From assembly GCA_964541695.1 (NCBI GenBank), contig CAZIRB010000037.1, positions 1 through 18,865 of the forward strand: a stretch of DNA of 18,865 nucleotides. The letters are read 5' to 3'. Of this stretch, positions 1-6,228 are shown one piece after another. The position numbers were made by a program, and so were the translations under genes. A model generated the notes under the pieces. It did no database searches and was not told the DNA's origin. It saw nothing but the letters and a program-made list of their open reading frames with translations. Source of the DNA: CAZKGE01 sp964541695. GTDB taxonomy: Bacteria > Bacillota > Clostridia > Christensenellales > CAG-138. Numbering within the stretch: the first letter of the stretch is position 1; each line of letters begins with the position of its first letter.

Positions 1-1
1 G

Positions 2-310
2 ATATTTAAGGCGCTGGGCGATCCCAGGCGGGCCATGATCGTGGATATGCTCTCCTGCGGCGAGCTTTGCGCCTGCAGGATTCTCGAGAAGTTCGAATTG
101 TCCCAGCCCACGCTGTCCCACCACATGAAAATCCTCTGCGGATGCGGGCTGGTCAGGGGCCGGGAGCAAGGCAAGTGGACGTACTACTCGCTGGACGCGG
201 ATACCGCCGGTAAGGTGAAACAGTTTCTCAGCAACATCACATCCAATAAGGAGACCTGCATCTGCTATGAAAATAAAGACGGCTGCAAAAAATGCGGCGA
301 GAATGCATAA
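2..310 (+). CDS. ArsR-family metal-responsive transcriptional repressor (5' truncated by window edge)
   Basis: The reading frame is open from base 2, so the gene starts upstream of the window; 102 C-terminal residues are visible. They begin I-F-K-A-L-G-D-P-R-R, the usual first helix of ArsR/SmtB repressors, so the first ATG seen (base 35) is internal. The winged-helix recognition region reads L-S-Q-P-T-L-S-H-H-M-K-I-L. Just before it is E-L-C-A-C, the family's ELCVCDL-type metal or metalloid site, and the tail has more cysteines (C-I-C, then C-K-K-C). Family members bind DNA as dimers and release it on thiol binding of As(III), Sb(III), Cd, Hg or similar. The 3' end overlaps hgcA, so this is probably the regulator of the hgcAB transcript. 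The true ligand cannot be read from the sequence. The promoter and operator lie outside the window. Confidence 0.93.
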   Translation: MFKALGDPRRAMIVDMLSCGELCACRILEKFELSQPTLSHHMKILCGCGLVRGREQGKWTYYSLDADTAGKVKQFLSNITSNKETCICYENKDGCKKCGENA

Positions 311-1382
311 CGAAAAATCCTGCCGCTCAGGCGGCTGCGCGAAGGAGTCCGCCCCGCCGTACCGCAAAACGGACGCATGGGTGACGGGCGTCATTCCCGC
401 CGCAAAGGGCGCCGTGCCGGTGATTTCAACAAAACTGAGCCGGAAAGACGTTCTCGGCGCATGGAAGGTGCGCTGGGGCGTCGGCCGGATGGATTACAAG
501 GTCCGCCCGGAGCTTTACGCCGTAGGCAGTCCCAATCCAACGTCCCCCGTGCTGGTCAGCGCGAACTATAAACTGACGTTCGACGCGCTGCGAAAGGAGC
601 TCGCCGGGCTCGACTGCTGGATTTTAGTACTCGACACGAAGGGCGTCAACGTCTGGTGCGCCGCCGGCAAGGGCACGTTCGGAACGGATGAGCTGGTAAG
701 GCGCATCGCAAAAACCGGGCTGTCCAAACTGGTATCGCACAGGACGTTGATCCTGCCGCAGCTGGGCGCGCCCGGCGTGCGCGCCCACGAAGTGGCCGAG
801 CGGGCCGGATTCTCCGTGGTCTACGGCCCCGTTCGGGCGAAGGATATCCCGGCTTTCATTGCTTCCGGCCTGCGGGCCACGGAAGACATGCGCGCCGTAA
901 AGTTTACGGCATGGGACCGCCTGGTGCTCGCGCCCGTGGAACTGGCCGCGGCCGCAAAAACCTCGCTGCTCGTTTTCGGCGTGCTGTTTCTGATCAACCT
1001 GTTCGCGGCAAGGCCGTTCGGACTTGCGGATTTTGTCGCGTACGCAGGCGCCGTGCTGACGGGAACCGTGCTGACGCCCCTGCTGCTCCCCGTGATCCCC
1101 GGCCGGGCGTTTGCCTGGAAGGGCTGGCTGCTGGGCCTCCTTTGGACGGCGGGATTTGCCTGGCGGAGCGGGTGGTTTTTGCCAGGGTCGCTGCTTCTTG
1201 CCGTCGGGTATCTGCTGGCGCTGCCGGCGTTGTCGGCATTCTTTGCGATGAACTTCACCGGCTCGTCGACGTACACGTCCTTTTCCGGCGTGATCAAGGA
1301 GATGAAGGCCGCGGTGCCGCTCATCGCGCTTTCGTCCGCGGCGGGAATCGCGCTGGTGCTGATCCGGCGACTGTCGGCTTAG
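303..1382 (+). CDS. hgcA: HgcA, corrinoid protein of mercury methylation
   Basis: HgcA carries a methyl group on its corrinoid cofactor and transfers it to Hg(II), giving methylmercury at the inner face of the cytoplasmic membrane. The diagnostic cap-helix motif N-V-W-C-A-A-G-K-G-T-F-G-T is complete; its cysteine, the lower axial cobalt ligand known from the family, is residue 119 (codon 657-659). Other family blocks are present: V-S-A-N-Y-K, V-S-H-R-T-L-I-L-P-Q-L-G-A, Y-G-P-V-R-A-K-D. The C-terminal half has about five membrane helices (near residues 220-236, 243-266, 274-287, 292-318, 336-354) and the conserved M-N-F-T-G-S-S-T-Y-T-S loop. The length of 359 aa is normal. I chose ATG 303, which overlaps the arsR stop as in a coupled pair; ATG 267 would add 12 residues, and its AAGGAG lies 13 bases upstream. 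The ordinary corrinoid iron-sulfur protein lacks both the cap-helix Cys and the membrane domain. Only the exact start is uncertain. Confidence 0.97.
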   Translation: MHNEKSCRSGGCAKESAPPYRKTDAWVTGVIPAAKGAVPVISTKLSRKDVLGAWKVRWGVGRMDYKVRPELYAVGSPNPTSPVLVSANYKLTFDALRKELAGLDCWILVLDTKGVNVWCAAGKGTFGTDELVRRIAKTGLSKLVSHRTLILPQLGAPGVRAHEVAERAGFSVVYGPVRAKDIPAFIASGLRATEDMRAVKFTAWDRLVLAPVELAAAAKTSLLVFGVLFLINLFAARPFGLADFVAYAGAVLTGTVLTPLLLPVIPGRAFAWKGWLLGLLWTAGFAWRSGWFLPGSLLLAVGYLLALPALSAFFAMNFTGSSTYTSFSGVIKEMKAAVPLIALSSAAGIALVLIRRLSA

Positions 1383-1396
1383 AAAGGAGAGCGCTT

Positions 1397-1690
1397 ATGA
1401 AACACAGATACTTAAAAAACGTCGCGACGCTGAACCTGTCGCCCGAGACCTGCATCGGCTGCGGAAGATGCGCGGAAGTCTGCCCGCACGGCGTATTCAT
1501 CGTGGACGAACAAAAGGCGCGGATACGGGACAAAAACCTGTGCATGGAATGCGGCGCGTGCGCGAGGAATTGCCCCGTAAACGCCATCGCCGTCGATGCA
1601 GGAGTTGGCTGCGCCTCGGCCGTGATACTCGGCTGGCTCACCGGAAAAGAGCCGAGCTGCGACTGCTCCGGCGGCGGGGCGTGCTGCTAA
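1397..1690 (+). CDS. hgcB: HgcB, 2[4Fe-4S] ferredoxin partner of HgcA
   Basis: This 97-aa ferredoxin is the obligate partner of HgcA. It is thought to reduce the corrinoid and to pass Hg(II) to HgcA through thiols. Two CxxCxxCxxxC clusters are visible: C-I-G-C-G-R-C-A-E-V-C-P near residues 19-30 and C-M-E-C-G-A-C-A-R-N-C-P near 49-60. The second carries the C-M-E-C-G-A-C signature of HgcB. Beyond the clusters are Cys72 (in G-V-G-C-A), a C-D-C pair (88, 90) and the terminal vicinal pair Cys96-Cys97; the vicinal Cys tail separates HgcB from generic ferredoxins. The AAAGGAGA ribosome site at 1383-1390 is six bases from the ATG, and hgcA ends 14 bases upstream, so both are on one transcript. No clear terminator follows. 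Confidence 0.97.
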   Translation: MKHRYLKNVATLNLSPETCIGCGRCAEVCPHGVFIVDEQKARIRDKNLCMECGACARNCPVNAIAVDAGVGCASAVILGWLTGKEPSCDCSGGGACC

Positions 1691-1712
1691 AGCGCCCGTT
1701 CGCCCGATCGAA

Positions 1713-1742
1713 TTGGAACTTTTCCCGCCCGGCGCATATGAT
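1713..1742 (+). promoter_or_regulatory. Candidate sigma-A promoter for the cupin gene
   Basis: TTGGAA (1713-1718, 4/6 to the -35 consensus) and TATGAT (1737-1742, 5/6 to the -10) are separated by 18 bp in the hgcB-cupin gap. If real, transcription starts near 1750, which supports translation starting at TTG 1776. Assigned by eye only. Confidence 0.4.
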
Positions 1743-1775
1743 GCAAGGAAGATTCTTTGCAGGGGGTGGGGCAGC

Positions 1776-2270
1776 TTGTACCGGAATCATCCGTACCGGC
1801 GCGGGGCAAATAACCAAGGATGCCGCCAAAACCAATGCCGTCCGGATCCGGGTTTCCCGGATTACGGCCCGCAGCCGTTCGTTGTGAACATTGAGGAGGC
1901 GACCCTACGGAATGACTGTTTCCGAACGGCGCTGTGGACCGGCTGCCATTTGCAGCTTACGCTGATGAGCATCAACGTCGGGGAAGATATCGGTCTGGAA
2001 ATGCACCCGAACCTCGACCAGTTCATTCGCATTGAGGCCGGGCAGGGCGTCGTGAAAATGGGGAAAGAACAGAACTGCCTGAATTTTCAGGCCTGCGTGG
2101 GCAAGGACTGCGCTTTCGTCATCCCCGCCGGAACGTGGCATAACCTGATCAATACGGGCGGGACGCCGATCAAACTGTATTCCATCTATGCCCCGCCCCA
2201 GCATCCGTGCGGCACCGTTCATCCGACGCGCGCGGACGCGGAGGCGGCGGAGCGGCAGAATCCGTTCTAG
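1776..2270 (+). CDS. Cupin-domain protein
   Basis: A single-domain cupin of 164 aa resembling a family widespread in anaerobic Firmicutes and Bacteroidetes that is often loosely labelled mannose-6-phosphate isomerase or simply cupin. Recognisable blocks are F-R-T-A-L-W-T-G, L-M-S-I-N-V-G-E-D-I-G-L-E-M-H-P, D-Q-F-I-R-I-E-A-G-Q-G, I-P-A-G-T-W-H-N-L-I-N-T-G and L-Y-S-I-Y-A-P-P-Q-H-P. The histidines and glutamate expected for metal binding are in E-M-H and the W-H-N motif. I chose TTG 1776 because AGGGGGTGG (1761-1769) lies just upstream, matching the anti-Shine-Dalgarno apart from one wobble pair. An in-frame TTG at 1713 lies inside the likely promoter and lacks a ribosome site. The substrate is unknown. 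It follows hgcB by 85 bp on the same strand; whether it has any role in mercury methylation cannot be told. Confidence 0.88.
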   Translation: MYRNHPYRRGANNQGCRQNQCRPDPGFPDYGPQPFVVNIEEATLRNDCFRTALWTGCHLQLTLMSINVGEDIGLEMHPNLDQFIRIEAGQGVVKMGKEQNCLNFQACVGKDCAFVIPAGTWHNLINTGGTPIKLYSIYAPPQHPCGTVHPTRADAEAAERQNPF

Positions 2271-2292
2271 CGTATCGCAGGTATCCCGACAG

Positions 2293-2343
2293 AAAAACAT
2301 GAGCTTGGGCGCTCCGGCCGTTCGCGGCCGCGTCCAAGCTCAT
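2293..2343 (-). terminator. Strong hairpin terminator for the padR-HAAS operon
   Basis: Arms 2299-2311 and 2331-2343 pair over 13 positions with one G-U, and an inner CGGCCG/CGGCCG stem is closed by a TTCG tetraloop with a 3-nt bulge on one side. On the minus strand the stem is followed by five Ts (2297-2293). It sits between convergent genes (cupin stop 2270, HAAS stop 2385). The plus-strand side has no T-run, so it mainly serves the minus strand. Confidence 0.75.
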
Positions 2344-2384
2344 CGCATGATTGCCCGCCGAAGCGGCGTGTCCCAGGATTTTTG

Positions 2385-3377
2385 TCAGCTCGCCTGCCCC
2401 GTCCGGCGGCCCCTGTACGCCTTGTGCCAGCTCTTCCCAACGTCCACCGCCGTAAACAGCGCGATCAGCGCCATCCAGACGATCAGGCCGGTCCGGCCCC
2501 AGACCCGCAGCTGATCGGGCGGTACCGCGAACATCTGCTGAATTTTCTCCGCGACGGCGGGATTGAACGTGCCTTCGCCGGATAAAAACAGCAGGAACAC
2601 GACGGCGGCGATTACGCTGTATCCGGTGTGAATGGCCGCGAGCGGATACGTCCAGCGCCCCAGTATCAGTTTGGCGCAGGAAACCGCCAGCGACAGCAGC
2701 GAAACGAACACAAAAAAGGGCGCGTATCGCGAGACCGCCTCCGGCATAAACACCGGCACGGCCGCCTTCGCCGGTTCGTACCAGCCGATCAGCTGCGGAT
2801 TTTTCAGCACGGCGAACGTGCACGCGATCAGGGCCACGCCGAACACCATGCCGGCGATCGTCTCAGAGCGCGGGATGCGCACCGCCGTTTTTTGCGGCAG
2901 GTCCGGCAGATCGCGGACCGACCATGTCCGGGACGGGCCCTTGGATGAGACGTGGTCCGCAATCGCAAAGCCCAGCGTCGTGACAAAGAGCGCGGTCATC
3001 GCCGCCGACAGCGCGTGGGAAAGCACGCTCGCGATCGCGCCCGCAAACGACAGGACGGCCGCCTCGGCCAGGTCTATGACCAGCCCGACCAGCCCTATCA
3101 CCGCGGCCGCGACGGGCAGTATGACACGGACCGCGGCGATATACCGCTCAAACATCGCGGGGGAAATTAAATACCGCGGATTGGCCCGGTATTGCTCCGC
3201 GAGCTTGCGCGGCTCGCCCAGGCTCTCCAGCACGCGGACGACCGCGGCCTCGTCCGGCCCCTCGGGCAGCATGTCCCGGATGTTGGCGGCTAGCTCGCGC
3301 TCCACATCGGCGCGCTCGCCCTCCGGCAGACGCCGGACCACGTCGTAGATATAGCGGTCCACCAGATTGTTCTTCAT
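2385..3377 (-). CDS. HAAS-domain multi-pass membrane protein
   Basis: The 330-aa product starts with a short soluble domain (M-K-N-N-L-V-D-R-Y-I-Y-D-V-V-R-R-L-P, then E-R-E-L-A-A-N-I-R-D-M-L and E-S-L-G-E-P-R-K-L-A-E-Q-Y-R). This is the HAAS/DUF1700-type helical domain that typically accompanies PadR regulators. About six hydrophobic segments follow, with a charged loop near residues 150-170. HAAS proteins are thought to sense or signal at the membrane with their cognate PadR, but no biochemical activity is established for this form. Its AGGAGAGGAT ribosome site (3381-3390) overlaps the end of padR and the intergenic gap is 12 bp, so the two genes are co-transcribed. Confidence 0.88.
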   Translation of the reverse strand: MKNNLVDRYIYDVVRRLPEGERADVERELAANIRDMLPEGPDEAAVVRVLESLGEPRKLAEQYRANPRYLISPAMFERYIAAVRVILPVAAAVIGLVGLVIDLAEAAVLSFAGAIASVLSHALSAAMTALFVTTLGFAIADHVSSKGPSRTWSVRDLPDLPQKTAVRIPRSETIAGMVFGVALIACTFAVLKNPQLIGWYEPAKAAVPVFMPEAVSRYAPFFVFVSLLSLAVSCAKLILGRWTYPLAAIHTGYSVIAAVVFLLFLSGEGTFNPAVAEKIQQMFAVPPDQLRVWGRTGLIVWMALIALFTAVDVGKSWHKAYRGRRTGQAS

Positions 3378-3389
3378 AGCATCCTCTCC

Positions 3390-3716
3390 TTACAGCAGCG
3401 CGCCGACGCAGTCGTTCAGACGCTTCCATTCCGTTTTCAGCCGTTCGTACAGCTCGCTTCCATAGGCGCTGCGGACGTAGTATTTGCGCGGCCGCGCGTC
3501 GCTCGTATCCCATTGGCTCTCCAGCACGTTCTGCGCCTCCAGCCGCCGGAGCAGCGGATACAGACTGCCCGGCTCGATCGGCAGCCCCTTTTCCTCCAAA
3601 CCCTGGAGCAGCGCGTACCCGTATATTTTACTGCCAAGCTGGCTGAGTACGGCCAGCGTCAAAGTGCCCCGGTGCAATTCCGTCATCAGGCTTGTGAGCA
3701 GATCCCCTTCCGGCAC
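3390..3716 (-). CDS. PadR-family transcriptional regulator
   Basis: A 108-aa winged-helix protein with the classic core: E-L-H-R-G-T-L-T-L-A-V-L-S-Q-L, then Y-G-Y-A-L-L-Q-G-L-E-E-K-G, then the recognition segment P-G-S-L-Y-P-L-L-R-R-L-E, and the wing R-P-R-K-Y-Y-V. The start is fixed at GTG 3716 by a perfect GGAGGTGA (complement of 3721-3728) four bases upstream. An ATG at 3752 would lie upstream of this site and within 20 bases of the -10 element. PadR proteins are mostly repressors of adjacent membrane-protein genes and of themselves; the HAAS gene downstream and the dyad in the promoter fit that pattern. The ligand is unknown. Confidence 0.95.
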   Translation of the reverse strand: MPEGDLLTSLMTELHRGTLTLAVLSQLGSKIYGYALLQGLEEKGLPIEPGSLYPLLRRLEAQNVLESQWDTSDARPRKYYVRSAYGSELYERLKTEWKRLNDCVGALL

Positions 3717-3735
3717 GGTATCACCTCCGGAACGC

Positions 3736-3765
3736 ATTATACTGTACGCCATACAATATTGTCAA
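3736..3765 (-). promoter_or_regulatory. Consensus sigma-A promoter of padR with embedded operator dyad
   Basis: On the minus strand TTGACA (3765-3760) and TATAAT (3741-3736), both perfect consensus, are 18 bp apart. The spacer and -10 contain an imperfect inverted repeat, ATATTGTA then TGGCG then TACAGTAT (3759-3739; 7 of 8 positions match). Its location would let a bound dimer block RNA polymerase, which fits PadR autorepression. The binding protein is inferred from position. Confidence 0.82.
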
Positions 3766-3974
3766 TACGCATTATTGGGCGCGGTCCGTTATTACCGAGG
3801 ACACGCGGGATGCCGCGGTCCGGAAGGCCGTCCGGTCAAAGCGCCGTACGGCGGGGCCGCCGGGCAAAGCGTGATAAGGTCACGGAACACGCGCCCCCCG
3901 GCCGGTACAATGGTCTTACGGAACCGATTGATCGAATTGGATCGATACGACGGATGAACAGGAGAAAACATGGC

Positions 3975-4505
3975 ATGGCACGGTATTTGATAGGCGCTCT
4001 CGTCGGAGGCGCGGCGGGGTATTTTATATTCTATCGGTTGATCGGCTGCTCGTCCGGGGCCTGCCCGATCACGGCCAATCCCTACATATCGACGGTGTAC
4101 GGGATCGTGCTGGGGATCCTGCTGGCGGGCACGGCGGCGGCGCCGGGCAGACCCGCCGCTCCGGAGGAGAGCCCGCGGCTGTCCGCCGGCGTATACCAAA
4201 AGCTTACGGCCGCGGAGGCCAAGGCCCGGATCGACAGCGGGGACGGCGTGATCCTTGTCGACGTGCGCACCGAGGAAGAATACCGGGCGGGGCACATCCC
4301 GGGCGCTGTTTTGATTCCCAACGAGACCATCGCCGACACGCCCCCGGAGCAGCTGCCGGATCTGGACGCGGAAATCCTGATCTACTGCCGTTCGGGCAAC
4401 CGCAGCGCGCAGGCCGCAAACAAGCTGATCGCGCTCGGGTACACGAACGTCTACGACTTCGGCGGCATCATCGACTGGCCGTACGAGACGGTCGCGGAGG
4501 AATAG
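3975..4505 (+). CDS. Membrane-anchored rhodanese-like protein (DUF6132-like N-terminus)
   Basis: This 176-aa protein has two parts. Residues 1-52 are hydrophobic with a glycine-rich first helix, then G-C-S-S-G-A-C-P-I-T-A-N-P-Y and a second helix, resembling small DUF6132 membrane proteins. Residues about 72-174 form a single rhodanese domain: I-L-V-D-V-R-T-E-E-E-Y-R-A-G-H-I-P-G-A, then active-site loop C-R-S-G-N-R-S with the sulfur-accepting Cys138, then G-Y-T-N-V-Y-D-F-G-G-I-I-D-W. Rhodaneses move sulfane sulfur; here the N-terminus should hold the domain at the membrane. The start at ATG 3975 has AGGAG ten bases upstream; ATG 3954 in the same frame would add seven residues. The upstream spacer contains a possible TACAAT -10 (near 3905) without a good -35. 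Confidence 0.9.
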   Translation: MARYLIGALVGGAAGYFIFYRLIGCSSGACPITANPYISTVYGIVLGILLAGTAAAPGRPAAPEESPRLSAGVYQKLTAAEAKARIDSGDGVILVDVRTEEEYRAGHIPGAVLIPNETIADTPPEQLPDLDAEILIYCRSGNRSAQAANKLIALGYTNVYDFGGIIDWPYETVAEE

Positions 4506-4526
4506 GGCTCGGCCGGAATCCGGCAT

Positions 4527-4578
4527 AAAAACAGGACGGGAACGGCAGATTTGCCTGTCCCGCCCTGTTTTGTTTTTT
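4527..4578. terminator. Bidirectional intrinsic terminator between rhodanese and degV
   Basis: Left arm AAAACAGG-A-CGGGA...GGCA (from 4527) pairs with TGCC...TCCCG-C-CCTGTTTT (to about 4571), with one mismatched pair and a small internal bulge. The plus strand ends in TTTTGTTTTTT. The minus strand reads A4527-4530 as Us directly after the stem. It lies between the convergent stops at 4505 and 4609. Confidence 0.88.
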
Positions 4579-4608
4579 GGGTCCGTTCTTAGGCTCGCCC
4601 GCCGAACG

Positions 4609-5445
4609 CTAATACGCGCACACGATGCCGCCGTTGTCCGCGTAGACCGTGGCGATCCCGCGCGTTTCCACGATGACGATCTGCGCAAACGCGCACAGCC
4701 GCTCGATCTGGCTTTTCAGCCAGGAGGCCCGTTCCTGACAGTTGCAGTGGCTGATCACGAGCGTTTTGCCCGCGTGGTCCGCGTCGGAAGCGATGTGGGA
4801 GATCATCATGCCGAGCGCCTGCTTGATCGACAGCGCCTTGCCGAACAGGCCGATCTCGCCCTCCGGCGTGGCGTGCAGAAAGAGCTTGATGCGCAGGGCC
4901 GCCGCCACAGCCGCCTGGAGCCGCCCCAGCCGGCCGTTCTTGCGGAGGTTATCCAGCGACTCCAATGTAAACAGCGTCCGCATGCGGCCGATGAACTGCT
5001 CCGTCCTTTGCACGACCTCGCCGAACGGAATGCCGGTCTCCGCCAGCTCCCGGATTTTCAGCGCCACAAGCGTCTCCCCGGAGGAAGCGGAACGCGTGTT
5101 GAAAACGTGCACGTTTTTCTCGGGTCCGCTTTCTTCCAGCATCGAGCGGGCCGTTTGCGCGGAGTTGTGGGAGCCGCTGAGCATCGCCGAGAGCGTGACG
5201 ACATAGACGTCCTCCGGTCCGCTGTCCATCTCGTTCAAATACGCCTGCGGCGACGGGCAGGACGTGGTCGGCGCGGTCTCGCTGCGCTTCATGGCCGTCA
5301 GCAGCTCCGCCTGGCTCAGCGTGTCGTCGTCCACAAAGTTTTGCCGCCCGCAGTGAATCGTCAGCGGGACGTTCTTAAAAACGGCGTTTTCTTTCATCTC
5401 CGCGGTCATGTCGCAGCAGCTATCGACGATAATTTTAAATCCCAT
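4609..5445 (-). CDS. degV: DegV family fatty-acid-binding protein
   Basis: The 278-aa protein has the DegV layout. It opens F-K-I-I-V-D-S-C-C-D-M, followed by V-P-L-T-I-H, the ligand-loop region T-T-S-C-P-S-P-Q-A-Y, V-T-L-S-A-M-L-S-G-S-H-N-S-A, and in the C-terminal lobe S-L-D-N-L-R-K-N-G-R-L-G. DegV/FakB proteins bind a fatty acid and present it to the kinase FakA; no FakA gene is in view, so this may be a stand-alone binder. The start at ATG 5445 has GGGAGG eight bases upstream; ATG 5451 is only two bases from that site. The reading frame stays open to 5622, but the extra residues look non-native. Confidence 0.93.
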   Translation of the reverse strand: MGFKIIVDSCCDMTAEMKENAVFKNVPLTIHCGRQNFVDDDTLSQAELLTAMKRSETAPTTSCPSPQAYLNEMDSGPEDVYVVTLSAMLSGSHNSAQTARSMLEESGPEKNVHVFNTRSASSGETLVALKIRELAETGIPFGEVVQRTEQFIGRMRTLFTLESLDNLRKNGRLGRLQAAVAAALRIKLFLHATPEGEIGLFGKALSIKQALGMMISHIASDADHAGKTLVISHCNCQERASWLKSQIERLCAFAQIVIVETRGIATVYADNGGIVCAY

Positions 5446-5763
5446 CCGCATCGCCTCCCAGGATCGCGCAGTCCCCTGCGCGTCCGTTCGTTTTTGTTGA
5501 TCGCTTTTTCTGTCTTTCCCCGCGCGGCCGCCCATACGGCGGAACCCGTCCGGGCAAACGCCCGGCGGCGTGCCGCGCGTAAATTGTCCGGGCCGCCGCG
5601 CGTTTGTGCTATTGTAGCACAATACGTCGATATAAGCCAGATTCGGTTTTGCGGTTTGGGCATCGGATCGATCGGGCGGCGGGGTTTGGGAGATGTGTTT
5701 TTACGGGGCGGGGAAAAACCGTATTCTCGGCTGCCCGCGCATAGTGCGGAAGCTATCCCGGAT
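5446..5763. other. Intergenic spacer upstream of degV containing an operator-like palindrome
   Basis: This 318-bp stretch between degV and the molybdenum hydroxylase operon holds no convincing gene. At 5604-5622 is a perfect palindrome of two 8-bp arms (TTGTGCTA and TAGCACAA) around TTG. On the minus strand the palindrome contains TGCTACAAT, an extended -10-like sequence that could start the degV transcript, leaving a leader of roughly 150 bases. Nearer the hydroxylase stop a GTTTTT/AAAAAC pair is visible, but no good terminator. Confidence 0.55.
5604..5622. promoter_or_regulatory. Perfect 8-bp-arm palindrome, candidate operator/promoter of degV
   Basis: Arms 5604-5611 and 5615-5622 are exact inverted copies with a 3-bp centre. 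The overlap with an extended -10-like TGCTACAAT on the minus strand suggests a repressor site. There is no clear -35, and the regulator is unknown. Confidence 0.5.
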
Positions 5764-6228
5764 TCATTCCTGCGCCGCGATAACGGCGCTGCGAATCTCC
5801 TGATAGCTGGTGCAGCGGCAGAGGTTGGACTGGAGCCATTCCTCCAGCACGAGTTCCTCCGGGTGCGGATGCTGCGTCAACAGCGCGTGGCAGACCAATA
5901 AAAAGCCGGACGTGCAGTACCCGCACTGGAACGCGCCCTTCCCGACAAACGCGCGCCGGATGGCTAAATCAGCCGGCAGCCCTTCCACGGTGACGACGGC
6001 GCGCCCCACGGCCTCCACCGCCAGCACGAGGCAGGATTTAGCCGGGTATCCGTCGAGAAGCACGGTGCACGCGCCGCAGTCCCCGTTCTTGCAGCCGGGC
6101 TTTGCGCCCGTAAGCCCCAATTGATCGCGCAGCACGTCCAGCAGAATGTCGGACGAGCGCACCGCGACGCTCCGCTGCTCGCCGTTTACGCACAGCGAAA
6201 TCACGCATTTGCCCTCAAAGGTTACCAT
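5764..6228 (-). CDS. Molybdenum hydroxylase, 2[2Fe-2S] iron-sulfur subunit
   Basis: This 154-aa small subunit of a xanthine dehydrogenase-family enzyme passes electrons from the molybdenum centre to the FAD subunit. All eight cluster cysteines are present. The plant-ferredoxin-type N-terminal set is C46, C51, C54 and C66 (G-C-K-N-G-D-C-G-A-C-T-V). The C-terminal helical set is C102, C105, C137 and C139 (Q-C-G-Y-C-T-S-G and L-C-R-C-T). The length is normal. ATG 6228 has GGAGGG eight bases upstream, inside the end of the FAD-subunit gene, which it overlaps by 14 bases. It is the last gene of the operon. Confidence 0.96.
   Translation of the reverse strand: MVTFEGKCVISLCVNGEQRSVAVRSSDILLDVLRDQLGLTGAKPGCKNGDCGACTVLLDGYPAKSCLVLAVEAVGRAVVTVEGLPADLAIRRAFVGKGAFQCGYCTSGFLLVCHALLTQHPHPEELVLEEWLQSNLCRCTSYQEIRSAVIAAQE

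Noticed and set aside
267..302. ATG 267 as the hgcA start
   Set aside because: It would overlap arsR by 44 bases, its AAGGAG is 13 bases away, and the added 12 residues (M-K-I-K-T-A-A-K-N-A-A-R) look like read-through of the arsR tail; not fully excluded.
1397..1690. Generic ferredoxin instead of HgcB
   Set aside because: The C-M-E-C-G-A-C signature, terminal Cys-Cys and position right after hgcA are specific to HgcB.
3717..3752. ATG 3752 as the padR start
   Set aside because: It lies before the perfect GGAGGTGA site and too close to the -10, while GTG 3716 is correctly spaced.
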